From contig QQUY01000001.1 in NCBI GenBank assembly GCA_003385635.1, positions 744,001 to 808,000 of the forward strand: a stretch of 64,000 nucleotides of DNA, given 5' to 3'. The translations under genes were made by a program, and so were the position numbers. The notes under the pieces are model-generated. The model saw nothing but the letters and a program-made list of their open reading frames with translations. It was not told the DNA's origin and did not search any database. Each line of letters opens with the position of its first letter. The stretch's first letter is position 1. The DNA is from Acidobacteriota bacterium. GTDB lineage: Bacteria; Acidobacteriota; Blastocatellia; Pyrinomonadales; Pyrinomonadaceae. Positions 36,024 through 44,651 of this stretch are shown here, one piece after another.

Positions 36024-37289
36024 CTACTTATTCTCCGTTTCGAAATTCGCGAGTTCCGATATCTTCAAGGGAACAAGCGGAGGCCTAACCGAATTGGCTT
36101 CCCATCCAAAAAGAACCTCGCATGCCGATCCGCAGACGCGGCCCTGACACTGACCCATTCCAAGCCTCGTTTCTAGTTTTGCCTCGTTAAAACCCTTAAG
36201 ATCCTTGACCCTGCCGTACGGCACATCCTCGCATCGGCAGACGATCGTATCGTTAGTTACTGCCTTCCGCAATTCTTCAGGATCAGTGAGGAAAGTATTG
36301 AGCATACTACTTGCGAATGTTAAAAGCCGACTCCGTTTCGCAAGTAAACCTCGCGCGGCCTCCAGATTCTCGGCGGCAGAGTGTCCCGCGATCTTTCCCT
36401 CGATGAGCGAAAGTTCCAAACCGCCGACAAAGTTAATTTCCCCAGCGGACAGCACATCTTCGACGGAAGTCCTCATGTACTCGTCAGCGTTGACCGCACA
36501 AGCAAGAAGGTCGCAGCCAAAAAGAGTAGGGACCTCAAGGTTCGGAACAAGATGCCAGCCGATTGCCAACAAATCGCATTCTATTTCTGACTCTTCATTA
36601 TCGTTGGTGATTGTTACCCTGCTCAGTTTTCCATTCCCATCCGCCCACAAAACCGACGAAGAGGTCATATAACTGATACCTCGGATTTCTTTCCGAAGTT
36701 CAAGGGCCTCCCTCCATTTACCTGGGACTCGCAAGGCAGAAAGCCCAAACCCGATGAGTGAAAGCAGATCTGTCCGCTCAGCGATCAAGATCACATTCCC
36801 ACCCTTCTTCTTCAAGTAAGCTGCCACGGCCAGGAGCAGAGGCCCCGTGCCGGCAACGACTATCCTTTTCCCTGAAATGTCGTAACCGCCCTTCACAAGC
36901 GCCTGAAGGCCGCCAGCGCCGAAAACTCCGGGAAGCGTCCATCCGGGGAAGGGAACAAACTGTTCCCGGGCTCCAGTCGCGATGATCACCTTGTCGTATC
37001 TGATCGGAAAGGTCTTGCCGTTCGAGAGCGCGAGGATGCGTTTGTCGGGAAGGGAAGCGACGCACGTGCAGGATGCGATCATCTCGACGCCGTTCTTCTC
37101 GAGTGCTTCTACCAGATTCTTTGCCTTCTCCGAAAGTTCACTTTTCTCCGCGCGCCAGATCTGTCCGCCGAAGGCGGGATTCTCGTCGATCACGGTTACC
37201 TGCTTACCGTGAGACGAAGCGGCTTCAGCCGCCGCCAATCCTGCCGGGCCGCCACCGATGACGAGAATTTCTGTCTTCTTCTTAGCCAC
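36024..37289 (-). CDS. D-hydroxyproline dehydrogenase, FAD/NAD(P) subunit with BFD-like Fe-S domain
   Basis: 421 residues from a GTG at 37289, which overlaps the [2Fe-2S] gene by eight bases (GTGGCTAA) with GGAG 9 bases before it. The frame is open for 53 more codons, but those overlap the neighbouring gene. The dinucleotide-binding motif is ILVIGGGPAGLAAAEAA, and a second one follows (IVVAGTGPLLLAVAAYL). The C-terminal domain binds an iron-sulphur cluster: CRCED, then GMGQCQGRVC, the BFD-type CxC/CxxxxC pattern. This is the HcnB-like (alpha) subunit of a heteromeric amino-acid dehydrogenase that passes electrons to the respiratory chain. Confidence 0.92.
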   Translation of the reverse strand: MAKKKTEILVIGGGPAGLAAAEAASSHGKQVTVIDENPAFGGQIWRAEKSELSEKAKNLVEALEKNGVEMIASCTCVASLPDKRILALSNGKTFPIRYDKVIIATGAREQFVPFPGWTLPGVFGAGGLQALVKGGYDISGKRIVVAGTGPLLLAVAAYLKKKGGNVILIAERTDLLSLIGFGLSALRVPGKWREALELRKEIRGISYMTSSSVLWADGNGKLSRVTITNDNEESEIECDLLAIGWHLVPNLEVPTLFGCDLLACAVNADEYMRTSVEDVLSAGEINFVGGLELSLIEGKIAGHSAAENLEAARGLLAKRSRLLTFASSMLNTFLTDPEELRKAVTNDTIVCRCEDVPYGRVKDLKGFNEAKLETRLGMGQCQGRVCGSACEVLFGWEANSVRPPLVPLKISELANFETENK

Positions 37290-37530
37290 CGGTTTCGATC
37301 TCCATGCCGTCTGCGACCGGTTCGAGGCAAGATCGTACATTCGAAACTCCGTCGATCGTGACGCGGCAATCAAAGCAGATCCCCATCCCGCAAAGTGGCG
37401 CCCTCGGTTCACCGGAAACGGAAATCCTGAACGCAGTGACACCGACATTCAGCAACGCTGCCGCGACGGTCGTACCGGGCGACGCCTCGTGTTCGGTCCC
37501 GTCGATCTTGTACCTGAGGATTTCAGCCAT
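37282..37530 (-). CDS. D-hydroxyproline dehydrogenase, small [2Fe-2S] subunit
   Basis: 82 residues from ATG 37530, overlapping the stop of the FAD oxidoreductase upstream by eight bases (ATGGCTGA). The cluster ligands are C-x4-C-x2-C in PLCGMGICFDC and a fourth Cys in VRSC about 12 residues later, the HcnA-type ferredoxin fold. It shuttles electrons between the two flavoprotein subunits. A longer reading from 37590 would overlap the neighbour by 68 bases and has no supporting ribosome site. Confidence 0.92.
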   Translation of the reverse strand: MAEILRYKIDGTEHEASPGTTVAAALLNVGVTAFRISVSGEPRAPLCGMGICFDCRVTIDGVSNVRSCLEPVADGMEIETGG

Positions 37531-38632
37531 CGATTCTTGTAGGAGAATAAGGTTCGCGGGGGATCGCTGATTCACGGCCAAGGATCTCATCTGCGATCAG
37601 CGCCGCGGTTCCAAGCGCGGTCGTGATCCCCAGGCCCTCGTGTCCGGTGGCGGCGTAAACCTTCTCATACCCAGGGACCATTCCTATATACGGAAGGCCG
37701 TCGGGCGTCGCCGGCCGAAATCCTGTCCAGATCCTGGTCGCCTGAGCGTCAGCCGCGGATGGGAAGTATTCCAAAGCCCGCTTCATCATCTTTGCTACTA
37801 TCTCAAGATCTGCCGAAGGGTCGTCGGAACCGTATTGCCTGGAGGAGCCGATCAGGAGTTGGCCCGTCTTTCGGGGCTGAATGTTGAAGGCGACCGAATC
37901 CCGGTCGGTTCCGTGCGCTGATCTCAGATAGCCAAGCTCGACGAGCTGATGGTTGACCGTCGTATTCGTCCTTTCGGTGATCACAAGGTGCCCCTTTCTG
38001 GGCTTTACCGCTTTCGCAAGTTCCGGGAGCAAAGTGCTGCCGCATCCGGCTGAGATAACAATATGCTGAGCTTCGATCCGCTCACCGCCCCAGGTTTCGA
38101 CCAGGCCGTCGATGACCAGAGACACAGCTGCGTTTCGGCTTATCGAGGCACCGGCAGCTTGCGCCCGCGCTAGCAGGAAGTTCGTCGCCACTGGTTGATA
38201 GACCACCGAATCACCGGGGACGCGAAGAGCGCCGGGCAATCCCTTTTTCAGATTCGGTTCGGCTGACCTCAGGGATCGCTCGTCGAGGATCTCCGTCGTC
38301 AACCCGATCTCTGCGTACTTCCAGAACTTTCTATCCACCTCCTCCATCTCTTCTTCGTCCGCGGCGATCCAGAGCGTTCCGCAGTTCTCGAATTCCGCTT
38401 CGGGCGGAAGTTCGGATGCGAACTCATCCCAGAGCTTCTGAGAATAGGAAGTCAATGCGAACTGAGCATCCGAATCGTCCATCACGACGATGTGTCCCAT
38501 TCCTGCTGCCGTCGCGGGAGCGAATTCCGATGGGCCGTCGATCACGCAGACCGAAAGGCCCTCAGAAGAGAGCCGGTCGGCACAAGCCGCTCCGACAATC
38601 CCGGCTCCTATGATCGCGACGTCGTAGGTCAT
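37523..38632 (-). CDS. D-hydroxyproline dehydrogenase catalytic FAD subunit (DAO family)
   Basis: 369 residues of the D-amino-acid oxidase fold. It has an N-terminal FAD motif DVAIIGAGIVGAACADRLSS, a middle substrate domain, and a C-terminal RIWTGFRPATPDGLPYIGMV with ATGHEGLGITTALGTAALIA, the FAD-closing part. In these clusters the subunit oxidises cis-4-hydroxy-D-proline to 1-pyrroline-4-hydroxy-2-carboxylate. It is HcnC-like and needs the two other subunits. The ATG overlaps the epimerase stop by four bases (ATGA). Confidence 0.92.
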   Translation of the reverse strand: MTYDVAIIGAGIVGAACADRLSSEGLSVCVIDGPSEFAPATAAGMGHIVVMDDSDAQFALTSYSQKLWDEFASELPPEAEFENCGTLWIAADEEEMEEVDRKFWKYAEIGLTTEILDERSLRSAEPNLKKGLPGALRVPGDSVVYQPVATNFLLARAQAAGASISRNAAVSLVIDGLVETWGGERIEAQHIVISAGCGSTLLPELAKAVKPRKGHLVITERTNTTVNHQLVELGYLRSAHGTDRDSVAFNIQPRKTGQLLIGSSRQYGSDDPSADLEIVAKMMKRALEYFPSAADAQATRIWTGFRPATPDGLPYIGMVPGYEKVYAATGHEGLGITTALGTAALIADEILGRESAIPREPYSPTRIDG

Positions 38633-39588
38633 TTATAAAGAGAATCTTTTCCGATTCCGTGCGCGAAGGGATCATTCGGATCGATGATCAACTCGGCCCT
38701 CGAAGTAACGCGTGCCGTTCCGCGGATGGTCGGAATCAGCTTGCCCTCGACTATCTCAAATGACGCTTCGAACCGGCTTCCTATAACGCTTTCCTGGAAC
38801 CATTTCTCGCCTTCATCCAGCTTCCCGTCTGCGTAAAGGCAGGCGATCTTCGCACTGGTTCCCGTTCCGCACGGGCTTCGGTCGTAATCGTTCCCCGGGC
38901 AGAGCACAAAGTTGCGGCTGTCGGCAGTCTCAGACTGTGAAAATAGCTCGACGTGGTCTATCTCAGCACCCCCTTCGCCCGTGAGACCTTTGTCGGCGAG
39001 CGCATTCTTCACAGCAGTCGTGAAGGCGGTCATTTCACCGATCGTCGAAGGTCCGATCTCAAACGGATGCTCTTCGATCAGAAAGAACCAGTTTCCGCCC
39101 CAGGCGATGTCACCCTTTACTTCGCCGAAACCGGGGACCCCGACCGGAACTCCCTTTTCGAGCCTGTAGCTCGGGACGTTCCGCACGCTCACCGATCCGT
39201 CACTGTGGAGTTCGGCCGACACGACCCCGACTACGGTCTCGATGTTCAACGTTCCCGGATCAGCTTCACCGATATATTCCAATGTTCTCACGAGACCGAT
39301 CGTACCGTGACCGCACATCCCAAGGTATCCGGCGTTGTCAAAAAAAATAACTCCACAGTCATTTTCCGGATCGATCGGGTCGAGAAGCAGGGCGCCGACC
39401 ATCGCCGAATGCCCGCGCGGCTCGGCAATGATCGCCGAACGGAGCTGGTCATAGTCGCGTTCGAACGATCCAAGCTTCGCTTTCATATCCGACCCTGAAA
39501 GTTCCGGAAAACCGCCTGTCACAACACGTGTAGGCTCGCCCTCGGTGTGGGAATCGAGAACTGAGATTGTGAGCGGCTCGAGGGTCAT
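38629..39588 (-). CDS. 4-hydroxyproline 2-epimerase (proline racemase family)
   Basis: 319 residues from ATG 39588, which gives the usual short N-terminus before ISVLDSHTEGEPTRVV. An upstream ATG at 39639 would add 17 residues but lies at the edge of a repeat. Both catalytic cysteines are present: GYLGMCGHGTIG and RSPCGTGTSA. That pattern marks racemases/epimerases rather than the Thr-containing trans-3-hydroxyproline dehydratases. The enzyme turns trans-4-hydroxy-L-proline into cis-4-hydroxy-D-proline in the cytoplasm. It is the first gene of the catabolic transcript. Confidence 0.93.
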   Translation of the reverse strand: MTLEPLTISVLDSHTEGEPTRVVTGGFPELSGSDMKAKLGSFERDYDQLRSAIIAEPRGHSAMVGALLLDPIDPENDCGVIFFDNAGYLGMCGHGTIGLVRTLEYIGEADPGTLNIETVVGVVSAELHSDGSVSVRNVPSYRLEKGVPVGVPGFGEVKGDIAWGGNWFFLIEEHPFEIGPSTIGEMTAFTTAVKNALADKGLTGEGGAEIDHVELFSQSETADSRNFVLCPGNDYDRSPCGTGTSAKIACLYADGKLDEGEKWFQESVIGSRFEASFEIVEGKLIPTIRGTARVTSRAELIIDPNDPFAHGIGKDSLYK

Positions 39589-39640
39589 AAGGAATCTGAA
39601 GTTTATAACAGAATCGTGATGAGTCGAACCTACCGTCATT

Positions 39641-39734
39641 CTCTTTGCGCCTCCGCGCCTCAGCGGTTAAATTTATCGCTATCAACTAGGTTGTTAGGAA
39701 GGGACTTACCGCCAAGGCGCAAAGGCGCTAAGCG
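39641..39734. repeat. Intergenic inverted-repeat element at a divergent promoter region
   Basis: CTCTTTGCGCCTCCGCGCCT (39641-39660), continuing CAGCGGTTAA, faces TTACCGCCAAGGCGCAAAGG (from about 39706), continuing CGCTAAGCG. It occupies the space between the start codons of the epimerase gene (minus) and the deacetylase gene (plus), where promoters of both must lie. Confidence 0.85.
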
Positions 39735-39762
39735 ATCGGGCAGGAAATTCGAACTACTGAAA

Positions 39763-40710
39763 ATGAAAACTGCGATCATCCACAACGACATTTACCTCAA
39801 GCACGAAACAGGACCCGGCCATCCCGAGACGCCCGAACGATACCGGCGCGTGATGGAGGCGCTGAAAGGGGACGAAGAGCTATGGTACTCGTGCGAGATA
39901 ATCGAGGCGCGCGAGGTCTCAAAAGGCATCATCCAGGCCGCGCACACAGAAGATCATTACAAGCTTGTCGAGAATGCTTTTGCGAACGGATACGAGGCTT
40001 TGGATAACGACACGATGATCTCGATGAAGTCTTTTGAGGCAGCGGTTTATGCCGCCGGCGGCGTCTGCGCGGCGATCGACGCCGTGATGGAAGGGAAGGT
40101 GGACAACGCGTTCGTCGCCGTTCGCCCTCCGGGACATCACGCGACAGCTGAGAATGCGATGGGCTTCTGTTTGTTCAATAACGTCGGAGTCGGCGCGAGA
40201 TACGCCCAGAACCGTTACAAAGAGATCGAGCGTGTCGCGATCGTGGACTGGGATGTCCATCACGGGAACGGAACGCAGGGAATCTTCTATGACGATCCCT
40301 CGGTCTTCTTCTTCTCAATGCACCAGTATCCGTGGTATCCGGGGACGGGGTCTAGGGGCGAGACCGGTTACGGCCGCGGCCGCGGATATACGATGAATCT
40401 TCCGATCAAAGGCGGGACGGAAGCGGAATCGCAAAGAGGGAGTTTCGACAATGCGATCTCGGATATCGCAGGAGATTTCAAGCCTGATCTGATAATCATT
40501 TCGGCCGGCTTTGACGCACACCTGACGGACCCTCTGGGGCTTCTCCAACTGCAGGACCCTGACTTTCAGGCGATGACCAGAGTGATCAAGGATTGGGCGG
40601 ACGATGTCTGCGAGGGCCGCGTCGTCTCGGCGCTCGAAGGCGGCTACAATCTCGAGACCCTGGGCGCGACGGTTCTGTCACATGTCTCTTCATTGGCCAG
40701 TGACCATTGA
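39763..40710 (+). CDS. Histone-deacetylase-family amidohydrolase
   Basis: 315 residues from ATG 39763; the frame upstream runs through repeat sequence and is not used. The HDAC fold is clear: GHPETPERYRRVMEAL, the His pair in RPPGHHATAENAMGFC, zinc ligands in VDWDVHHGNGTQ, and the third ligand Asp in ISAGFDAHLTDPLG with GGYNLETL. Bacterial members deacetylate acetylpolyamines, acetoin-pathway proteins or other acetyl-lysine substrates. Substrate is unknown. Its last three codons and the stop lie in a TGACCAT heptamer array. Confidence 0.94.
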   Translation: MKTAIIHNDIYLKHETGPGHPETPERYRRVMEALKGDEELWYSCEIIEAREVSKGIIQAAHTEDHYKLVENAFANGYEALDNDTMISMKSFEAAVYAAGGVCAAIDAVMEGKVDNAFVAVRPPGHHATAENAMGFCLFNNVGVGARYAQNRYKEIERVAIVDWDVHHGNGTQGIFYDDPSVFFFSMHQYPWYPGTGSRGETGYGRGRGYTMNLPIKGGTEAESQRGSFDNAISDIAGDFKPDLIIISAGFDAHLTDPLGLLQLQDPDFQAMTRVIKDWADDVCEGRVVSALEGGYNLETLGATVLSHVSSLASDH

Positions 40711-41029
40711 CCAATGACCATTGACCATTGACCAATGAGAACTTAATGCTTCCCTTTGTGTTCTCTGTGGTTGAATCGCCGTCGTCACTAAAGTGTTCGA
40801 GCGAGGTTTTACCACGAAGTCCACAAAGGTCTCACAATGTACTCTGACCATTGACCAATGAGCCCTTAATGCTTCCCTTTGTGCTTCTTTGTGGAAAACT
40901 TTGTGTTCTCTGTAATGAAGTCTCGACCGTGACCTAAGTGTTTTATCGAAGATTTACCACAAAGGGCGCGAAGGTTTCACAAAGAGCACGAAGCACTGGT
41001 CAATGTTCACTGGTCATTGGTCAATGAAG
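40699..41029. repeat. Heptamer arrays flanking two tandem copies of an inverted-repeat element
   Basis: TGACCAT/TGACCAA units with period 7 run from 40701 to 40735, and two more occupy 40845-40858. TGGTCAA-type reverse-complement units run from about 40995 to 41029. Between them the segment CTTAATGCTTCCCTTTGTGT and its near copy at 40867 start two tandem copies of a CTTTGTGG...CCACAAAG inverted repeat. The whole gap to 41155 holds no gene. Confidence 0.85.
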
Positions 41030-41155
41030 ATCGTGTCAGGAGCCAGGGCGCGTGGACACGACCCGCCCGTGACAAATCCGCCTACTGCTCACCGCTCACT
41101 GTGGTACACTTCTCCACACACGCAACCAGGAACTTCAGAACAGGAGACAAGAGCA

Positions 41156-41440
41156 ATGCCCGACATTGAAATTCCCTGTATCCAGTGCAAGGAGATCTTC
41201 GTTTTCAGCGAAAAGGAACAGGAGATCTTCTATGAGCGCAATATGATGCCGCCGCAGCGATGCCCCGAATGCAGGGGCAAAAAGGCGGGGCAGAAACAGG
41301 CTGAGTCGGGCTCGAAGTTCGAGATCGTTTGCGACCATTGCGGAAAACACGACAAAGTGCCTTTTCAACCAAAAGTGGGAAGACCCGTGCTTTGCAAAGA
41401 TTGCTATAACGCAAGCCGTTCAAGGGCCCGCGTAGCCTGA
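41156..41440 (+). CDS. Double zinc-ribbon protein, CxxC-x17-CxxC type
   Basis: 94 residues from ATG 41156, which has AGGAGA upstream. An N-terminal zinc ribbon reads IPCIQCKEIFVFSEKEQEIF ... MPPQRCPECRGKK (two CxxC pairs). The second ribbon is FEIVCDHCGKHDKVPFQPKV ... LCKDCY, with exactly 17 residues between its CxxC pairs. A basic tail ends the protein. Small proteins of this type are widespread and probably bind nucleic acid or scaffold complexes; none of that is shown here. The upstream frame is repeat DNA. Confidence 0.88.
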   Translation: MPDIEIPCIQCKEIFVFSEKEQEIFYERNMMPPQRCPECRGKKAGQKQAESGSKFEIVCDHCGKHDKVPFQPKVGRPVLCKDCYNASRSRARVA

Positions 41441-41461
41441 ATCACTGATAAACTTGGAACG

Positions 41462-41508
41462 ACCGCTGCCTCCGGCCGCATTGAGTGTCCGGGGGCGGCC
41501 GTCTTTTT
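41462..41508 (+). terminator. Probable rho-independent terminator
   Basis: GACCGC near 41461 pairs with GCGGCC near 41496 in a GC-rich hairpin with one mismatch. A T-run follows (GTCTTTTTG). It lies between the zinc-ribbon and enoyl-CoA hydratase genes. Confidence 0.55.
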
Positions 41509-41525
41509 GGAGGAACCGCGTCTTT

Positions 41526-42317
41526 ATGTTTGAAACGGTCAAATACGAGATAGACAACAATGTCGCCACGATCACCTTGAACAGGCCCGATGCGCTCAAC
41601 GCGTTGTCGCGGCAGATCACGACCGATCTAACGGACGCAATCAAAAAAGCGATCGCTGACGGCGCTCGTGCGGTGATACTGACCGGCGAGGGCCGCGCAT
41701 TCTGTGCCGGCGGAGATCTCCGGGAAATGAAGGCTATGTGGGATTCCGAAGGCCGCATCGAGGCATTTCTGGAAGATCCGCTTGAAGCTCTTCACAGTCT
41801 TATCACTCTGATCCGCGAAACGCCTGTGCCTTTTATCGCGGCGGTGAACGGTGTCTGTGCCGGAGCGGGAACAAACGTCGCTCTCGCGTGCGACATCGTG
41901 TTTGCCGCCGAACAGGCCAGCTTTAACGAGGCGTTTATCAAGATCGGGCTCTCTCCGGATTGCGGAGGCAGTTTTTTTCTTCCGAGGGCGGTCGGCGAGA
42001 AGAAAGCCGCCGAACTGTTGATGACCGGAGACAGCGTCACATCTTCTGACGCGTTAAGTATTGGAATGATCAACCGGACGGTTCCGGGTGAGATGCTGAT
42101 GCAGGAATCTGTCGTTATGGCAACGAAGCTGGCAGCAGCTCCGACAGCCGTGATCGGGAGGATCAAGCGAATGATGAACGCCACTTTCTCAAACGATCTT
42201 AAAGAACAACTGGAGCTTGAGCACGAACTCCAGATCGAATCGGGACGAAGCGACGATTTCCGCGAAGGCGTTGCAGCCTTCTTTGAGAAACTGCCGCCGG
42301 AGTTCAAGGGGACTTGA
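41526..42317 (+). CDS. Enoyl-CoA hydratase/isomerase family protein
   Basis: 263 residues from ATG 41526, with GGAGG 12 bases upstream; the longer frame upstream passes through the terminator and is not credible. The crotonase fold is complete: VATITLNRPDALNALS, the CoA/oxyanion loop GRAFCAGGDLREM, then AVNGVCAGAGTNVALACDIV and the FNEAFIKIGLSPDCGGSFFL region. The Asp in PDCGG and the Gly pair fit catalytic positions of the PaaG/PaaB-like isomerase-hydratase group rather than the Glu/Glu pair of classical hydratases. It probably acts in fatty-acid or aromatic acid breakdown. Confidence 0.93.
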   Translation: MFETVKYEIDNNVATITLNRPDALNALSRQITTDLTDAIKKAIADGARAVILTGEGRAFCAGGDLREMKAMWDSEGRIEAFLEDPLEALHSLITLIRETPVPFIAAVNGVCAGAGTNVALACDIVFAAEQASFNEAFIKIGLSPDCGGSFFLPRAVGEKKAAELLMTGDSVTSSDALSIGMINRTVPGEMLMQESVVMATKLAAAPTAVIGRIKRMMNATFSNDLKEQLELEHELQIESGRSDDFREGVAAFFEKLPPEFKGT

Positions 42318-42401
42318 TCCGGAGGAAAACCTTTTCGCAGGACGAGCCGTTAGGTATAAGTTCCTGGCGGCTTCTTTGTTTTTCGCCGTCGCTAAAGGAC
42401 G

Positions 42402-43709
42402 ATGAATCTCTCTTACCTACAACTCATCAGGCAGAACCGGAACTTCCGCAATCTGCTTTGGGGACAGGTAATCTCCGAACTTGGCAACTGGTTCAACTTT
42501 GTCGCCGGGCTCGGCGTAGTGCGCCTTGTCTCGGGCGCTTCGCCGGAAGCCGCAGGCCTGCTTCTGCTTTTCAGAACTCTACCGTTTGCTGTGCTGATGC
42601 CGATCGCCGGGGCAGTTGCCGACAGATTCTCGCGAAGGACTGTACTGCTTGTATCGGACGTGCTTCGCGCCGGTATAGCGCTGCTCTTTCTTCTTGTCAC
42701 CCGGCCCGAAGATCTGTGGATCGCATATGGAGCTTCGATCCTTCTGTCCGGGGCGACGGCTTTTTTCGATGGCGCCAAAAATGCAGCGACACCGAATATC
42801 ACGGGCAAGGAAGGGCTCTTGTCGGGCACCGCGCTTATGTTCTCGACGCGTTTCCTTTTGATGGCGGTGGGCGCGGCGTTGGGCGGCATCGCGGCCGTCG
42901 TCTTTGGTTACGAGATCGCGTTCATCATCAATGCTATCTCGTTCCTTGTTTCTGCGGCGTCTATCTGGCTTATACCCGAAGACGCGATGCGCCAGCGTTC
43001 CCCTGAGGAAAGGGTCATAGAACGTCAATCTCGGCCCGGGTTCTTTTCGGAGATCGCCGAGGGCCTGCGATACACAGTCAAGAATCCTTTCGCTCTGACG
43101 ATCCTGCTCATGAACATCATCTGGGCGACCGGTGGAGGGGCGACCAACATCGTCTTCGAAGGTCTCGGCACGATGGTCTTCACGAACGAGTCGACGAACC
43201 CGGATTTCGTATACTCGTTCCTTCTGACTGCGAACGGCATCGGCCTGGGCCTTGGAATGCTCATCGCACACAAGGTCGGATCGTACGTTGAAAAGCTCGG
43301 GATAACCCGAGGTTTCATGACCTGGACACTGATCATCCACGGGGTGATCTTTGGAATCGCGGGCTTTATGCCGTACCTGTGGCTCGTAGCGCTTCTCGTT
43401 ATGATCTCGCGGGCGATGATCGGGGCTGAATATGCAGTTCAGGAAACGCTGTTTCAGCGTTCTCTGCCCGACCACATTCGCGGCAGGATCTCAACGCTCG
43501 ATCGCGGCGCTGAAATAACTATGTTCAGCATTTCAAGCTATGCGGCAGGAATCTCTTTGACGGTGATCTCGGCGGAATCGCTGACAATGATCGCAGGACT
43601 GATGGCTGCGACTTCCGGATTAGTGTGGATGTTCCGTAGCCGGGGTGTCGGCCACGATCTGAAAGAACCGGAGAAGAACGCGAACCATGCCCTTGAGGCT
43701 GGGAACTAA
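42402..43709 (+). CDS. MFS exporter (EntS/MFS_3-like)
   Basis: 435 residues with about 12 membrane helices. The N-terminus QNRNFRNLLWGQVISELGNW and the loop GAVADRFSRRTVLLVSDVLR between helices 2 and 3 are typical of the MFS_3/EntS group, which exports siderophores, macrolides or lipids by proton antiport. A second internal repeat starts near residue 220. Substrate unknown. It follows the enoyl-CoA hydratase by 84 bases and converges on the gene at 43716. Confidence 0.92.
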   Translation: MNLSYLQLIRQNRNFRNLLWGQVISELGNWFNFVAGLGVVRLVSGASPEAAGLLLLFRTLPFAVLMPIAGAVADRFSRRTVLLVSDVLRAGIALLFLLVTRPEDLWIAYGASILLSGATAFFDGAKNAATPNITGKEGLLSGTALMFSTRFLLMAVGAALGGIAAVVFGYEIAFIINAISFLVSAASIWLIPEDAMRQRSPEERVIERQSRPGFFSEIAEGLRYTVKNPFALTILLMNIIWATGGGATNIVFEGLGTMVFTNESTNPDFVYSFLLTANGIGLGLGMLIAHKVGSYVEKLGITRGFMTWTLIIHGVIFGIAGFMPYLWLVALLVMISRAMIGAEYAVQETLFQRSLPDHIRGRISTLDRGAEITMFSISSYAAGISLTVISAESLTMIAGLMAATSGLVWMFRSRGVGHDLKEPEKNANHALEAGN

Positions 43710-43715
43710 CCGGTG

Positions 43716-44645
43716 TCAGGCGGTTATCATTACCGCTTTGACCCCGGTAAGTTCCGAGAAGTCCTTTGTGTAGACCGTATCGACCTTTCGGATCGATCCG
43801 ATCACGTCGACGACTTCCTGAGTGGGTACAAAACCGTTCTCGACGTGTTCTATAGCCCATTTCTTGATGTGACCGGCGGTCTCCAACGCTCGTCTCAGCA
43901 GCTCAAGATACTGGGTCTTTGTCTCGACCCTCGCCCCAAGCTTTCCGCTCAGGCCTTGCTCGATCTCGCCCCAGAAACCTCCCTCTCCGCGCACCCAGCA
44001 TTCCTTCCAGGCGAATTTGCCCAACTCTTGCCTGAGGGTGCCGCGCCGGGGAGCGGGAAGGCGTAGAAAGAAGAGATCTGTATAGCTCTCCGCTATGAAA
44101 TCGATCGGATCCGAACAACGGCACGTATTCTCCTCGCCGTTCGAAACCGCCGGCTGCTCGAGCATCAAGAGCCTCTCAAAGACCTTTGAAAGAGGCTGGC
44201 GAAGGCGCGAGGTTTCTTGGTCAAACGAGAGCACGTAATCGCCAACCTTCATTCCCACGCTCAAGGCGATCGCCTTTGAGTTGTCTGAGGTCAGGCGCTC
44301 GATGTTTGCACGCACGTTGTCGAACCACCAGGCGTCCGTCTCATTGAACCAGTTCCTGAGCTCCTGGTTTGATAGACGGTATTGGGGGACATATGCGTCT
44401 TCAAGAACGATTGCCGTGTCGTCTGCTGTCAGCGAATCGCCGTCATTCTTCACGGTGGCGAGACAGGACGCGTATGAAGACCTTAGGAGCGAGTTGGTGA
44501 ACACCTTGACTCCAGCTTGCTTGAGGTAGCCCGCGAGCACAGGGCGGTCAACGAAAGGGATCGCCACAGAGGAGAACCGAAGGCGGTTCAGCACACTCAG
44601 CTCGAATGCCAACCATCCGTTTTTTGAATCGCCAGTCAAGCTCAT
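43716..44645 (-). CDS. Protein of unknown function, third gene of a J-domain/HD-GYP unit
   Basis: 309 residues, soluble, with no signal peptide or membrane helix. The N-terminal text SSVAIPFVDRPVLAGYLKQA faintly recalls the first motif of D12-class DNA adenine methylases (PF-x-G-x-G region). However, no DPPY catalytic motif is visible, so methylase activity is unlikely and the resemblance may be chance. A CRCSDPIDFIAESYTDLFF segment and a Trp-rich stretch (FAWKECWVRGEGGFWGEIEQ) may be useful for searching. It starts 6 bases after the stop of the HD-GYP gene. I do not recognise a family. Confidence 0.8.
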   Translation of the reverse strand: MSLTGDSKNGWLAFELSVLNRLRFSSVAIPFVDRPVLAGYLKQAGVKVFTNSLLRSSYASCLATVKNDGDSLTADDTAIVLEDAYVPQYRLSNQELRNWFNETDAWWFDNVRANIERLTSDNSKAIALSVGMKVGDYVLSFDQETSRLRQPLSKVFERLLMLEQPAVSNGEENTCRCSDPIDFIAESYTDLFFLRLPAPRRGTLRQELGKFAWKECWVRGEGGFWGEIEQGLSGKLGARVETKTQYLELLRRALETAGHIKKWAIEHVENGFVPTQEVVDVIGSIRKVDTVYTKDFSELTGVKAVMITA

Positions 44646-44651
44646 ACAGAT

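Noticed and set aside
39616..39762. N-terminal extension of the HDAC-like gene
   Set aside because: Same reason: it crosses the intergenic inverted repeat, and the family fold begins right after ATG 39763.
42314..43006. Plus-strand open frame overlapping the MFS gene
   Set aside because: It is in another frame of the MFS gene, which has clear membrane helices and family motifs; this one has neither.
42579..43475. Minus-strand frame of 298 codons
   Set aside because: Antisense to the MFS gene, with Arg/His/Asp-rich text typical of a shadow.
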